64,000 nucleotides of DNA from CF-118 sp035934385 (GCA_035934385.1 DASYXY010000074.1:1-64000), one strand, 5' to 3'. Shown: positions 1 through 9,054, numbered from the stretch's first letter. The notes: generated from the sequence alone by a model not told the origin. Made by a program: numbers and translations.

Positions 1-498
1 ACCGGTGGCCAGGCGCCGTCGGTCGACGACGACGACGACGTGACCAACGCGCGGTTCTACGCCGAGACTCATGACTTCCCGGCGGGCAAGACCCTCGCCA
101 TGGCCGCGATGTCGTGGGACCAGCTCGCCGAGGCGGTGCGAGCATGCAGCGACGAGATGCTCGTGGAGCCCCGCCCGGATCATCCGCAGCTCAAGGTATG
201 GCAGGTGGTGCCCGAGAACGCCATCGACCACCTGGCGGACCACCTCGGGTATCACTACGCGGACCAGGGCGACCCGGTGGCCGAGGAGCAGGCAGCGCTA
301 TGGCGGTACGAGGTCGCGCTGGAGGCGTTCCCGGAGGACCGCCGACGCGGCGTCGAGGAGTACGCGCTCGGACGTTTCTATGCCGGCAAGGGCCGGCGCG
401 ACGAGGCGCTCGAGCATCTCGAACGCGCGCTGGCGCTGAGGCCGGACCTGCGCAAGTTCGCCGGCGAGGACCCCGAGCTGGCAAAGCTGCTGACGTGA
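1..498 (+). CDS. DinB-like/TPR-tail protein, 5' end cut by window edge
   Basis: The reading frame is open from base 1, and its first residues (TGGQ...DDDDD...FYAE) align with residues 60-85 of the next gene, so the true start lies left of the window. The visible part is the C-terminal half of a DinB/DfsB-like four-helix domain, followed by a short TPR-like tail (residues about 110-150, with ALEHLERALALRP). A GTG at base 40 would also give an ORF, but it falls inside the conserved part. DinB-like proteins include metal-dependent thiol transferases; no metal-binding histidine triad can be judged from this fragment. The stop overlaps the GTG of the downstream paralogue (GTGA), so the two are probably translationally coupled. 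Confidence 0.75.
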   Translation, partial: TGGQAPSVDDDDDVTNARFYAETHDFPAGKTLAMAAMSWDQLAEAVRACSDEMLVEPRPDHPQLKVWQVVPENAIDHLADHLGYHYADQGDPVAEEQAALWRYEVALEAFPEDRRRGVEEYALGRFYAGKGRRDEALEHLERALALRPDLRKFAGEDPELAKLLT

Positions 499-1196
499 AA
501 GCGAAGCTGCTCGACCTGATCGACGCCGGCCGTGAGAAGGAGGCGGAGGCGCTGGTGCCGTCGGTGGACGACAGCGAGCCGGACGCGCCGGGCAGATGGA
601 CCGCCAAAGACCAGCTCGCCCACCTCATGTCGTGGCGGCAGGTGGCCATCGGAGAGCTCGTTGCCGCCCGCACCGGCGGACCCGTCCCCGACATCTCGAA
701 TGACGACGATCTCGAAAACGCAAAGTTCTACGCCGAGACGCACCACCAGCCGGCGCGGTTGATCATCGAGGCGGCTGCCGGCTCATGGGACGCGATGGCC
801 GAAGCAGTAAGCGCGTGCAGCGAGGAGACGCTCGAGGGACCCAGGCCACGCGACTCGGACCAGAAGCTGTGGATGGTCGTTCCCCTGAACGTCTACAACC
901 ACGTGGCCCAGCACCTGGCGTACTGGAGCTCGGACCGGAACGACGAGGCTGCGGCGGAAGAGGCGGCGATCTGGGGACACGACCTCGCCATCGCGACGTA
1001 CCCGGATGACCGCACGCGCGGAGCCGCCGAGTACAACCTGGCCTGCATCTACGCTCAGATGGGCATGGCCGCGACGGCCGTGCCTCTCCTCAAGCGCGGT
1101 TTCGAGCTGAGGCCCGACCTGGTGGAGTGGGCAAAGACCGACACCGACCTGGATCCGATCCGCTCCAGTCCCGAGTTGGCGGAGCTGCTTGCCTAG
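495..1196 (+). CDS. DinB/DfsB-like four-helix protein with TPR-like C-terminus
   Basis: This 233-aa paralogue of the preceding gene starts at a GTG that overlaps its stop. The N-terminal region contains W-x4-DQLAHLMSWR (about residues 35-48), typical of DinB/ClbS-DfsB-like families in which the His sits on helix 2. Residues about 85-150 complete the helical bundle, and residues about 170-215 look like one TPR hairpin (AAEYNLACIYAQMG). The family includes thiol-dependent S-transferases and uncharacterised stress proteins; no substrate can be inferred. The gene pair arose by tandem duplication. The stop TAG interlocks with the stop of the convergent SDR gene (4-bp CTAG overlap). Confidence 0.72.
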   Translation: MKAKLLDLIDAGREKEAEALVPSVDDSEPDAPGRWTAKDQLAHLMSWRQVAIGELVAARTGGPVPDISNDDDLENAKFYAETHHQPARLIIEAAAGSWDAMAEAVSACSEETLEGPRPRDSDQKLWMVVPLNVYNHVAQHLAYWSSDRNDEAAAEEAAIWGHDLAIATYPDDRTRGAAEYNLACIYAQMGMAATAVPLLKRGFELRPDLVEWAKTDTDLDPIRSSPELAELLA

Positions 1197-1921
1197 GCGC
1201 TGCGCGCCAGCTTGCCCCCATCGACCGGCAGGATCGCGCCGGTGATGTATGACGCGTCGTCGGAGCACAGCCAGACGGCCACAGATGCGACCTCCTCGGG
1301 GCGGCCCATGCGCTGCATCGGCACCCAGCGCCCCACCTGCTGCGGATCCATGCGGGGGTCGGTGAAGATGGGGCCTGGCGCCAGCGCGTTGATGCGGATG
1401 CCCTTGTCGGCGTAGTCGTTGGCGGCGGCCTTGGTCAGCCCGACCACGCCGTGCTTGGCAGCGACGTACGACGCCAGACCGGGTGCGGAACCAAGGCCGG
1501 CGGTCGAGGCCATGTTGACGATGGCGCCGCCGCCGCTCGCGAGCATCGCGACGATCTCGTACTTCATCGAAAGGAATGTGCCGCGCAGGTTCACCGCGAG
1601 CGTCTGGTCGAACTCTTCGTCGGGGATCTCGGCCACCGGTCGCAGCGCGTAGTTGGCGCCCGCGTTGTTGAACGCGGCGTCGAGACGTCCGAACTCCTTT
1701 ACCGTGCGGTCGACCAGCGCTCTGACCGAATCGGTGTCAGAGATGTCCGTGGGCACCACGAGCGCGCCGCCGATTGCCTTCGCTACTTCGTTCAGCGCCG
1801 CGTCGTCGCGGGCTGCAAGCACGACTCGGGCTCCCGCGGCTGCGAACGCGCGGGCGCCCGCTGCGCCGATACCGCGGCTCGCGCCGGTGACGATGACCAC
1901 CTTGTTCTCGATCGTGTCCAT
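1193..1921 (-). CDS. SDR family NAD(P)-dependent oxidoreductase
   Basis: This is a 242-aa classical short-chain dehydrogenase. The cofactor motif TGASRGIG is at residues 12-19, NNAG at 85-88, and the catalytic triad is Ser139-Tyr152-x3-Lys156, with Asn111 as the fourth member. The C-terminus has the usual PGPIFTDP and VDGG segments. An arginine-rich turn after beta-2 (AAR, 36-38) suggests NADP(H), an inference only. It is the last gene of a minus-strand run (GMC oxidoreductase, acyltransferase fusion, DUF5655), only 9 nt after DUF5655, and so probably cotranscribed. Its substrate is unknown. Confidence 0.92.
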   Translation of the reverse strand: MDTIENKVVIVTGASRGIGAAGARAFAAAGARVVLAARDDAALNEVAKAIGGALVVPTDISDTDSVRALVDRTVKEFGRLDAAFNNAGANYALRPVAEIPDEEFDQTLAVNLRGTFLSMKYEIVAMLASGGGAIVNMASTAGLGSAPGLASYVAAKHGVVGLTKAAANDYADKGIRINALAPGPIFTDPRMDPQQVGRWVPMQRMGRPEEVASVAVWLCSDDASYITGAILPVDGGKLARSA

Positions 1922-1930
1922 GCGCCGAGG

Positions 1931-2374
1931 CTAGGCGCCAGTTGTGGAGCCCTTGTGAAGATGTCGCTGTTCCCCAACCGCGTAAGCCTCCTTCAACCAG
2001 GCCGCGACCTCCGAGTCGACGTCGCGGGGTGACGTCAGGCGGAACTCGTGGACCACATTGCGCGGCGAGACCACGTAGATGCGCTTGAAGCGCGGACTGT
2101 CAACGCGGCGCGCAAGCACCACGTGGCCGTCGAGCCAGCGCTTCCTGGCCGAGAACGCGGCGAAGCTCATCCGGACATGAAGCGCGATTCGCGTTTTCTC
2201 TGGCAGCACCTCGACTCGACCGATTCGGCGCACCGCATCGAGGATCCGGTCGAAGGTCTCCCGCACCGCCGGGTCTTTACCCGTGAAGTGCTGATCGAGC
2301 CTGCCCAGCGGCCGGCAGGTGTGCGACTGGTTGCGATTGGCAAACGTTCGTCCGCAGCGCGGACAGGTCCACAC
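1931..2374 (-). CDS. DUF5655-type protein with N-terminal zinc finger
   Basis: The protein has 147 aa. Residues 4-19 contain CPRCGRTF...SHTC, a C2-HC-type zinc-binding motif. The rest matches the DUF5655 pattern: a helix with DRILDAV, then VEVLPEKTRIALHVRMSFAAF and a late segment DSEVAAWLKEAY. DUF5655 proteins are small and often stand beside DUF4287 or DUF1801 proteins; their function is unknown. Here the GTG start follows the stop of the acyltransferase fusion immediately, so it is probably coupled in the same operon. Confidence 0.75.
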   Translation of the reverse strand: MWTCPRCGRTFANRNQSHTCRPLGRLDQHFTGKDPAVRETFDRILDAVRRIGRVEVLPEKTRIALHVRMSFAAFSARKRWLDGHVVLARRVDSPRFKRIYVVSPRNVVHEFRLTSPRDVDSEVAAWLKEAYAVGEQRHLHKGSTTGA

Positions 2375-3421
2375 CTAGAAGAGGCCCGTCAGCCAGCGGC
2401 GGAGCGGCTTCGGCCCCGACGGTTCGTGGTACTCGGGCAGCAGCTTCGCCACGGCCTCGGCGCCGAGCTGGTGCATCTCGTCGACGGTCCTGCCGCTCGA
2501 CGGTATCGGCGTTCCGATGTTGGCCACGATCCGCTTTCCCAGCCATACATCCTTCACGCCGGACAGACCGACCGGCACGACAGGCACGCCGGCGTCCACG
2601 GCGAAATGCGCGAAGCCTTTCTTGAACGGCAGCATCGCGCCCTCGCGCGGGCCGAAGTCGCCTTCGGGAAAAAGCGCGACCGCCCCGCCCAGCCTCAAGC
2701 AGTCGCCGACCCTGCGAAAGAGGGCCTGCGGGTCCTTGATCGATCGTTCGACGGGGATGATCCCGCCCGCGGCGCGAACAAAGGCCCACTCCGCCTTGCG
2801 GCGCATCATTCCTGTCGGGTCGGCGAGCATGTGGATGCGGGGCTCCATCGGAAAGACCATGAGGATCGTCATCGCGTCGAGCCAGCCGAGATGGTTGGCG
2901 ATAACGATGTAGGTGCCCGAGCGCGGGATGTTCTCGCGGCCGTGCACGGTAAACCGAAAGCTGAGCCTCAGCAGCGGCACCGTGATGGCGCGGATGACGC
3001 GATACGCGAATGTGGCCCGGCGGCCGATGGGCAGCAAATCGACAGGCGGGACTGCCGCCGAGGCCTCGCCCGCGGCGATCGCCTCGTCGTTTGGCCGCCA
3101 GCGCAAGGCGTTCCAGCTCTGGTTGACCGTCATCGGCAGTACGCCCACCAGGCCCGCGGCGTGCAGGACTCCCCAACCGTGGTCACGGGTGAGGTCGGCC
3201 ACCGGTCCTGACCCAGGCTTGGGATAGGCGACCCAGAGCTTGGCGCCGGCTTTCAGCGCCGCGATCGCCGCGGCGGAGTTGCGCTCGAGCTCGGACCGGC
3301 TCCCGGCAAACAGCAGGACGACATCGAACGGCCCCGATGTCGCGGATCGCACTCCGTCGAATCCGGCCGGCGCGTTGATCAGCTGCACACGCTGGTCGGG
3401 ATCGATGCGCAGCTGCGGCAG
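2375..3421 (-). CDS. DUF3052 domain fused to PlsC-type acyltransferase
   Basis: From the proposed start this is 348 aa. Residues about 1-115 match DUF3052 (LINAPAGF near 14-21, then FDVVLLF and a Lys-rich AYPKP segment). Residues about 150-348 are a 1-acylglycerol-3-phosphate acyltransferase-like domain with NHLGWLD (His177 and Asp182 form the HX4D motif), an FPEGD block near 251-255 and PVVPVGL. PlsC enzymes esterify lysophosphatidate with acyl-CoA or acyl-ACP at the inner membrane. No ATG/GTG/TTG gives the full DUF3052 fold. CTG at 3421 has GGAGG 7 nt upstream and overlaps the 3' end of the GMC gene by only a few bases. A fallback GTG at 3388 would remove the first strand. Confidence 0.8.
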   Translation of the reverse strand: MPQLRIDPDQRVQLINAPAGFDGVRSATSGPFDVVLLFAGSRSELERNSAAAIAALKAGAKLWVAYPKPGSGPVADLTRDHGWGVLHAAGLVGVLPMTVNQSWNALRWRPNDEAIAAGEASAAVPPVDLLPIGRRATFAYRVIRAITVPLLRLSFRFTVHGRENIPRSGTYIVIANHLGWLDAMTILMVFPMEPRIHMLADPTGMMRRKAEWAFVRAAGGIIPVERSIKDPQALFRRVGDCLRLGGAVALFPEGDFGPREGAMLPFKKGFAHFAVDAGVPVVPVGLSGVKDVWLGKRIVANIGTPIPSSGRTVDEMHQLGAEAVAKLLPEYHEPSGPKPLRRWLTGLF

Positions 3422-3423
3422 TG

Positions 3424-4872
3424 TCAGACCTCCGACTTGAGGAAGTCCGCCACGCGCTCGCCGATCATCAGCGTCGGGAGGTTCGTGTTCGCGCGAGGGA
3501 CCGATGGCATGACCGACGCGTCCGCGATCCACAGGCCGCCGGCGCCGATCAGCCGGCATCGCTCGTCGACGACACGGCCGATGCGGCACGTGCCTGAGGG
3601 GTGATAGCCCGTGGAAAAGTGCGTCATCACGTACTCCCGAAGCGCCTCGCGATCGTGAGCGGTGTCTTCGTCAGGGAGAAGCATCTCGGCGTGGGTGCCG
3701 TCCCGCATCGCGTCGAAGATCTGGACCATGTGATTCACGCCGAACACGTACCTTTCCTGGTCGCGCGGGTCGGTGAGCAGCCCCGACTCGATGCGCGGCG
3801 CGTCGTCCGGGTTCTTGGAACGCAGCTGGACCACGCCTTCCGAGTACGCCTCGTCGATCTCGATGTGAATCCCGGTGAGCCCTGGAAGGTTGAGCAGCTC
3901 GCCATCGGGAAACAGCGTGATCTTCATGTCGTCCGCTGGCAGGTCCGGCTTGCTGCGGAGCTTCACCGTCGGACCCACGCGCACCTTGTCCGCCGGCACT
4001 CCGCCTTCCACCTGGACCACGAAAACGGTCAGCGGGTGGTCGGTGAGGTGCCGGCCGACCTCTGGGAGCTCGAGCCTTGCTTCGATGCCGAGCCTGCGCA
4101 GCTGAGCCGCGTCGCCGACGCCTGAGCGAAGCAGCACCTGGGGCGAGTTGTAGGCGCCCGCGGCGAGAACGGTGCGGGGGCCGCGGATCTCCTCGCCATT
4201 CGCAAGGCGGATGCCCGCGACGCTGTCGCCGTCAAACAGCAATCGATCCACGAGCGCGCCGCCGCGGATCTCGAGGTTGGGGCGGCCGCGCGCGGCCGCG
4301 AGGTACGTGACCAGCGTGCTCTGCCGAACGCCGTCGCGCATGTTTCGGGGCAGCGGGCCGACGCCCGCACCGCCGGGCTGGTTGAGGTCGGGCAGGGGCT
4401 GGTGCCCGAGCTCCAGGCACGCGGCGATGAACGACTCCTCGACCGCCGAGTCGGGTCGACCTCGCTCGATGTGCACGGGCCCGCCGCGACCGTGGTACGG
4501 GAGATCGCCGAAGTCGGCGTCGTGCTCCAGACGCTTGAAATAAGGCAGGCACTCGTTCCACGACCAGCCTCGGCCCCATCCGTCGTAGTCGACCGGCTGG
4601 CCCCGGAGGGCGTAGCTGGAGTTGACGGCGCTGCTTCCGCCCACGAGCCGTCCGCGCGGGAGGACGGCGCCGATCGACGGGTCGCCGTAGTGCCAGTCGT
4701 ACTCCTCGACTCCGCTGCCGCCGCGGACGTGCATCACCGCGTCGGGGACCTCAGGCCAGGTGTCGGGGCCCGCCTCGAGAAGCAGGACGTTTAGCTTCGG
4801 GTCCTCGGTCAGGCGGGCGGCGACGACCCCACCTCCGGAGCCGGCGCCGACAACGATCACGTCCGGTTTCAT
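3424..4872 (-). CDS. GMC family FAD-dependent oxidoreductase
   Basis: This 482-aa protein resembles choline and alcohol dehydrogenases. The N-terminal dinucleotide motif is VVGAGSGGGVVAARL (residues 7-21), followed by GRLVGGSSAVNSSYALRG, the first GMC signature. The C-terminal active-site block HFSTGYHPSGTCRIG carries the catalytic histidine, and the terminal segment (DASVMPSVPRANTNLPTLMIGER) is the typical FAD-binding end. These enzymes oxidise primary alcohols or sugars to aldehydes or lactones and pass electrons to O2 or quinones. It is the first enzyme in the run to the SDR, so the two could act sequentially on an alcohol, which is inference. No signal peptide is seen, so it is probably cytoplasmic. 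Confidence 0.93.
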   Translation of the reverse strand: MKPDVIVVGAGSGGGVVAARLTEDPKLNVLLLEAGPDTWPEVPDAVMHVRGGSGVEEYDWHYGDPSIGAVLPRGRLVGGSSAVNSSYALRGQPVDYDGWGRGWSWNECLPYFKRLEHDADFGDLPYHGRGGPVHIERGRPDSAVEESFIAACLELGHQPLPDLNQPGGAGVGPLPRNMRDGVRQSTLVTYLAAARGRPNLEIRGGALVDRLLFDGDSVAGIRLANGEEIRGPRTVLAAGAYNSPQVLLRSGVGDAAQLRRLGIEARLELPEVGRHLTDHPLTVFVVQVEGGVPADKVRVGPTVKLRSKPDLPADDMKITLFPDGELLNLPGLTGIHIEIDEAYSEGVVQLRSKNPDDAPRIESGLLTDPRDQERYVFGVNHMVQIFDAMRDGTHAEMLLPDEDTAHDREALREYVMTHFSTGYHPSGTCRIGRVVDERCRLIGAGGLWIADASVMPSVPRANTNLPTLMIGERVADFLKSEV

Positions 4873-4910
4873 CGGCCCTCACCCTACCCCTCCCTGTCAG
4901 GAGAGAAAAG

Positions 4911-5483
4911 TCACCTCTGCAACGAGCTGAAGTCGTAGAGGCTCGGCGGCGGTGGCGCGGGAGGCCTGCCGAGCTCGACCACGATATTCTCGAACGGCGT
5001 GAACGCGATCGCGCCGGGGTCGCCGTCGTGATGGCGGCCGTCGACCAGCACGGCGATGGTGCCCGAATAGTTGAAGGCGCCGTTCGCGCTGAGCGGCTGA
5101 CCCCAGACCTGGAAGAGCTGCCCGAGCGTGAACACCGTCAGCGCCGGCGTGGCGATGTGGATGACACCGGTGGTGTCGTGCGTGTGCAGCCACGCGAAGC
5201 ACGAGCCGGCTACGAGAAAGCCCGTGTTGTCGAATGCCCACGGCTTGCCAACGCCGATGCCTGCCGGGACCTTGACCGCGACGCCGTCTACATAGACGCC
5301 GACATGCACATGGTTGTGGTGCACGGGCAGGTCCGCTCGCAGGCAGGGCACGCTGTCGACGACCTGTCCCTCGTGCAGCGCCTTGACCGCGGTATCCAGG
5401 TGCGCGGCGTCAGGATTTGCGGCCGTGGTGGATCCGCACGCCGCGAGGAGCGCGCCGGCCAGCACGAGGCCGGCTATTTTCAT
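4911..5483 (-). CDS. Small secreted lipoprotein, unknown function
   Basis: The protein has 190 aa. The start is placed at ATG 5483, which overlaps the stop of the A2M-like gene (ATGA). The signal peptide MKIAGLVLAGALLAACGS ends in a lipobox with acylated Cys16. The mature part has repeated His (HHNHVHVG, LHTHDTTGVIHI) and a Pro-rich stretch near the C-terminus. The HNHVHVGVYVDG pattern resembles uncharacterised secreted proteins of high-GC soil bacteria, but I recognise no named family. His clusters could bind metal (inference). The coupling to the A2M-like gene suggests a shared envelope role. Confidence 0.72.
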   Translation of the reverse strand: MKIAGLVLAGALLAACGSTTAANPDAAHLDTAVKALHEGQVVDSVPCLRADLPVHHNHVHVGVYVDGVAVKVPAGIGVGKPWAFDNTGFLVAGSCFAWLHTHDTTGVIHIATPALTVFTLGQLFQVWGQPLSANGAFNYSGTIAVLVDGRHHDGDPGAIAFTPFENIVVELGRPPAPPPPSLYDFSSLQR

Positions 5484-8422
5484 GGGACGGTCAGATCGAG
5501 CTCGGCCTGGCCCACATCGGTGGCTGACGTCGACGCGATGACGACGAGACGCACGGTGCCGGTCGCGATCGGGACCGAGACTGTGGCCTGCCCGGTTGTC
5601 GCGTCGGTCGGCAGGCCGGCGTTCCAGAGAGTCGACTTGCCTGCCAGCGTGACCGGGTACTGATTGCCGGAACCGCCGCCGCCGCCACATCGACCGCCGT
5701 AGTTGCCGATGCCCACGAGCGAGCTGGAGCCGTTGGTCGCGCGCAGCCCGGGCCTGAAGAAAGTGCCGCCGATCGACGCCTGGTCGACGAGCTCGAGGGA
5801 CGACATGAGCGCGTCGTACGCGTCGGCGAAGAGGGTTGCGGCCACTGGCTTGCCCGCGCTGTCGGTGACGGTCACCGTGAGCTGCGCGGTCGAGCCTGAT
5901 GCGTAGCTTGTCTTGTCCGCCGCGAGTGTCACTTTCAGCAGGCGGTCGGTGTTGTCGATGGGAATCGGCAGACCTTCGCTCAGGTAGGCGCCGTTGCGGA
6001 AGTAGCTGAAGACAATCGAGAAGCCCGGCGCGAGGTCAGGCGTGATGTTGATCGACAGGGCGTTGTCGCCGGCCTTCAGAGCGAGCCACTTGTACGAGTG
6101 GATGCGGCCGCGCTCGAGCGACATCAGCACGCTCTCGTTGACGGGCGCGGTCACTGTCAGGCTGGCGGTGTCCCCGACCCTGTACGCGATCTTGTCCTGT
6201 GTGACTCCGAGCTGAACCAGCGTGTCGATACCGTTGAAGGTGACGAGACCGGAGGGGTCAGCAGCGATGGTGAGCCACTTCGTGTCCTCGAACGTATCGC
6301 CTGCGGCATCGTTGCCTTTGACCTTCAAGACGATGCCGTCGACAGGGCCGGCGTACGGAATCTTGATGACGCCAAGACCGTTGGCGTCGGTCGTGACCGT
6401 CCCGCCGAGGATCACGGTGGTGGTGCTGGTGCTGCCCGAGTAGACGGTGCTGTCGAACTCGTACGCCATCGGCGCATTCGGGACCCGCTCGCCCGCGCGA
6501 GTCTCGACCACGAACGGCGCCACGACCTGGTCACCGACTGCGTAGGCGGTGCGCGAGGGCAACAGGAACACTTCGTCGGCGGCCTGGTAGACGAGCGCAG
6601 TCCTGGCGCTCACCGCCTGGCCGGCACCAGCGCCGTAGGTCACCTCGAGCGTCACCTGCTGGTCGGCCGCCCTTCCGGCGATGTTGGCGGCGAACGAGTA
6701 CACGGCGTGACCTGTCGCATCGAGCGTCACCGGGAATGGGTCCTTGACGGGTGTGCCCCAGATGCTCGGACTGGCGAACTGCTGGATCTCCTTCGGCGCC
6801 GCCGGTTGATCGGCCGAAAGGATCGTGACGGTCACACTCTGGTTGGTCAGCGGGGCGCCCGCGTTGGTCGTACCGGAGATCGTGGCCTTGATCGTGTCCT
6901 TCAACACGTACTCGGTTTTGTCGAGCGACACGCTCAGCCGGGCCGAAGGCGAGTGCGCGCCGAGCGCGACGACGAATGTGGCGGAGAGCGGATAGATTTG
7001 CGGCGCGCCGACGATGCTCGCGTAAACCTCGTCGGTGGCATCGGTCCCGTCGGTGCTGAAAGCAGCTCCCGGAATGACGAACGAGCCTGAGAAGATGCCA
7101 TCGGCGCCGGCGACAACCTTGATGTCGACGGGCGGGGGTTGCCCCTCCATCCAGACCTCGACGTTCAGATTGGAAGGAATCGCGTACTGCTGGTCGTTGC
7201 TGACGCGGACCACTCCGGCGAACTTCACCGTGTCGCCCTTCGAATAGGCCGCGCGGTCGGTGGTCATGTAGATCTGCGGGTGCTGGCTCAGGTCCTGCGT
7301 GACCTTGATGTCGGCGTCGGTCAAGGGCGCTGCCATCGGCACGACGACGACCTCGTCGCCGTTGGTGGCGACCGCGAGGTCATAACCAACCGGGTACTTC
7401 GCTGGAAACTCGGCTGTGCCTGAGAACGAAACCTGCGGCGTGCCGACGACCCTGTCCTTGAGCGTGTAGAAGGTGATGTTGAACGTCGGGCTGTTGTCTC
7501 CAGTGGTCAGGTCCTGGCCGACGACGACGATCCGCTGGTCGTCCTGGCGCAGCAGGACTCCGTACCTGCTGAGGTCGAGCCACATCCTTCCGAACTCTCC
7601 GCTCGGATCGCTCGCGACCAGCAGATAGATGCCGTCCGGTTGCGAGACCGTCATCTGGTCCTGGTCCTTGACCGGCCCCTTGGTGTCGAGCAGCTGCATG
7701 TGGGAGACGTCGATCGGTGTCGCCGAGTACGCCTGATCGTTGCCATAGACGAGCGCCGAGAGCATGTCGTTGATGGACGCCTTGTAGGTCTTGACCGAGA
7801 TGTCGTTCGGAACCTGGTCGCCAAGGCCCAACTTGAGCTTCACCGGCTGGCCGCCCTGGGCGTTCAGCACCTTGGCGATGCTGTAGCCCGACTGGAAGTA
7901 GACCCCGTCGACGAACTGCGTGACGAAAGCCACCTGGAAGTCAGTCTCGAGAGCAAAGCCGTCGCGGCTGGCCAGGCCGGAGTGGATGACCAGGCTCACC
8001 GGACTGCCGGCGCTGTAGTTCGCGCTGGGCGTGAAAACGGCAGACGCATCCGTCGGGCCCTGTGCCCACGTGCCGGAGATGCCCGGAAGTATGTTGGTGC
8101 TCTTCCCGACGGCTTCCGGGTCGACCGGGAGATTGAAGTTGATCGTGATCGGCGCGTTGACCGCGACGCCGGTGGCATTCGGCGCCGGGTCGGTGCTCGC
8201 AACCGTGAGGAACTCGGCGGTCGCGGTCTTCTGCGTCGTCTGGGCGCCGACGACGATCGACGGCGGCGCTGATGGCCGGGCGGCGGCCGGGATCGTCGTC
8301 TGGGGTGTGTGGCTCGGTCGGCTGTAGAGGTAGTAACCACCGGCGGCACCCGCGATCAGGACAATCGCAATCGCGCCAAGAACGATCTTGGACCGAAGGA
8401 CCACGCCGACTGCGCCCTGCAT
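5480..8422 (-). CDS. Membrane-anchored MG/Ig-domain protein, A2M-like without thioester
   Basis: The protein has 980 aa. An uncleaved N-terminal TM helix lies at residues about 10-31. Residues about 70-170 resemble a Big_5/SbsA Ig-like domain (STDPAPNATGVAVNAPI). Then come several macroglobulin-type beta domains, each with the D-x(A/T)AYSKGDTVKFAGVVR pattern (YMTTDRAAYSKGDTV, LDKTEYVLKDTI, LPSRTAYAVGDQV). The end resembles the A2M bait/anchor segment (STLWNAGLPTDATTGQATV). No CGEQ thioester block or TED follows, so this is either a truncated or a structural relative of bacterial alpha-2-macroglobulins. A Gly/Cys-rich insert (YGGRCGGGGGSG) lies near residue 920. It likely faces the outside, and it is coupled to a lipoprotein. 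Confidence 0.82.
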   Translation of the reverse strand: MQGAVGVVLRSKIVLGAIAIVLIAGAAGGYYLYSRPSHTPQTTIPAAARPSAPPSIVVGAQTTQKTATAEFLTVASTDPAPNATGVAVNAPITINFNLPVDPEAVGKSTNILPGISGTWAQGPTDASAVFTPSANYSAGSPVSLVIHSGLASRDGFALETDFQVAFVTQFVDGVYFQSGYSIAKVLNAQGGQPVKLKLGLGDQVPNDISVKTYKASINDMLSALVYGNDQAYSATPIDVSHMQLLDTKGPVKDQDQMTVSQPDGIYLLVASDPSGEFGRMWLDLSRYGVLLRQDDQRIVVVGQDLTTGDNSPTFNITFYTLKDRVVGTPQVSFSGTAEFPAKYPVGYDLAVATNGDEVVVVPMAAPLTDADIKVTQDLSQHPQIYMTTDRAAYSKGDTVKFAGVVRVSNDQQYAIPSNLNVEVWMEGQPPPVDIKVVAGADGIFSGSFVIPGAAFSTDGTDATDEVYASIVGAPQIYPLSATFVVALGAHSPSARLSVSLDKTEYVLKDTIKATISGTTNAGAPLTNQSVTVTILSADQPAAPKEIQQFASPSIWGTPVKDPFPVTLDATGHAVYSFAANIAGRAADQQVTLEVTYGAGAGQAVSARTALVYQAADEVFLLPSRTAYAVGDQVVAPFVVETRAGERVPNAPMAYEFDSTVYSGSTSTTTVILGGTVTTDANGLGVIKIPYAGPVDGIVLKVKGNDAAGDTFEDTKWLTIAADPSGLVTFNGIDTLVQLGVTQDKIAYRVGDTASLTVTAPVNESVLMSLERGRIHSYKWLALKAGDNALSINITPDLAPGFSIVFSYFRNGAYLSEGLPIPIDNTDRLLKVTLAADKTSYASGSTAQLTVTVTDSAGKPVAATLFADAYDALMSSLELVDQASIGGTFFRPGLRATNGSSSLVGIGNYGGRCGGGGGSGNQYPVTLAGKSTLWNAGLPTDATTGQATVSVPIATGTVRLVVIASTSATDVGQAELDLTVP

Positions 8423-8520
8423 GCTTGTAGTGCTCCTGGCCGACCGCGGCCTGTGTTTGCGCTGTTCAACGCGGGCCGCGGGGCTACGTTACGCGCTCTA
8501 TGCGCGCGTCTATCTATCCA

Positions 8521-9054
8521 CTAGCCGTAGACGAGATCGACTGAGGTCCTGTTGCTGCCCCAGGCGAGGTCGAAATGCCAGCAGCCGGCCGACGGCACGT
8601 CGACGATCGACGGGTAGATCTCACCCGGGCCCGAGTCGGCGGGGAAGCTCTGGTCGATCGTCGGCTCGGTCGCGTTCTGCGGGTGACCGGTGATGCGAAG
8701 AGGGTTGCCGGCGCGCGGGATGCCGACGACCCACATGATCTTGTTGGCGGCGCCGCTGGCCCGCGGTCCGACCTGGAGCGGATAGCCGAAGATGAAGCCC
8801 GCGGCGGTTGCGGGGTTGCTGATCGCGTAAGGCAGAAAGTTCGGGTTGTTGCCGGCGCCTGCGGCCGTCAGCCAGTCGGGCTCGCCGCCTCTGTACATCT
8901 GCGTGCCGCCGCACCCGCCAGGAACGATCTGGGCTTGGGCGACGGGCGAGCGTCTCACAGAAGGTGAGGGCGAAGAGCTCGGAGTCGCCGCGGCCGACGA
9001 CGACGAGCATGCCGCGACTGCCAGCCACGCGACAAGTGCGATGTAGCGACGCAT
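8521..9054 (-). CDS. Lipoprotein, unknown function
   Basis: The protein has 177 aa. The N-terminus MRRYIALVAWLAVAACSS has a lipobox with Cys16, followed by a Ser/Pro linker (about 18-40) typical of surface lipoproteins in high-GC Gram-positive-like bacteria. The mature domain has PGGCGGTQMYRGGEPDWL and a conserved-looking core with IMWVVGIPRAGNPLRITGHP, probably all-beta. Two cysteines (about 47 and 158) could pair outside the cell. Similar small lipoproteins are widespread, but I cannot name a family. It starts 65 bp from the divergent enoyl-CoA hydratase. Confidence 0.68.
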   Translation of the reverse strand: MRRYIALVAWLAVAACSSSSAAATPSSSPSPSVRRSPVAQAQIVPGGCGGTQMYRGGEPDWLTAAGAGNNPNFLPYAISNPATAAGFIFGYPLQVGPRASGAANKIMWVVGIPRAGNPLRITGHPQNATEPTIDQSFPADSGPGEIYPSIVDVPSAGCWHFDLAWGSNRTSVDLVYG

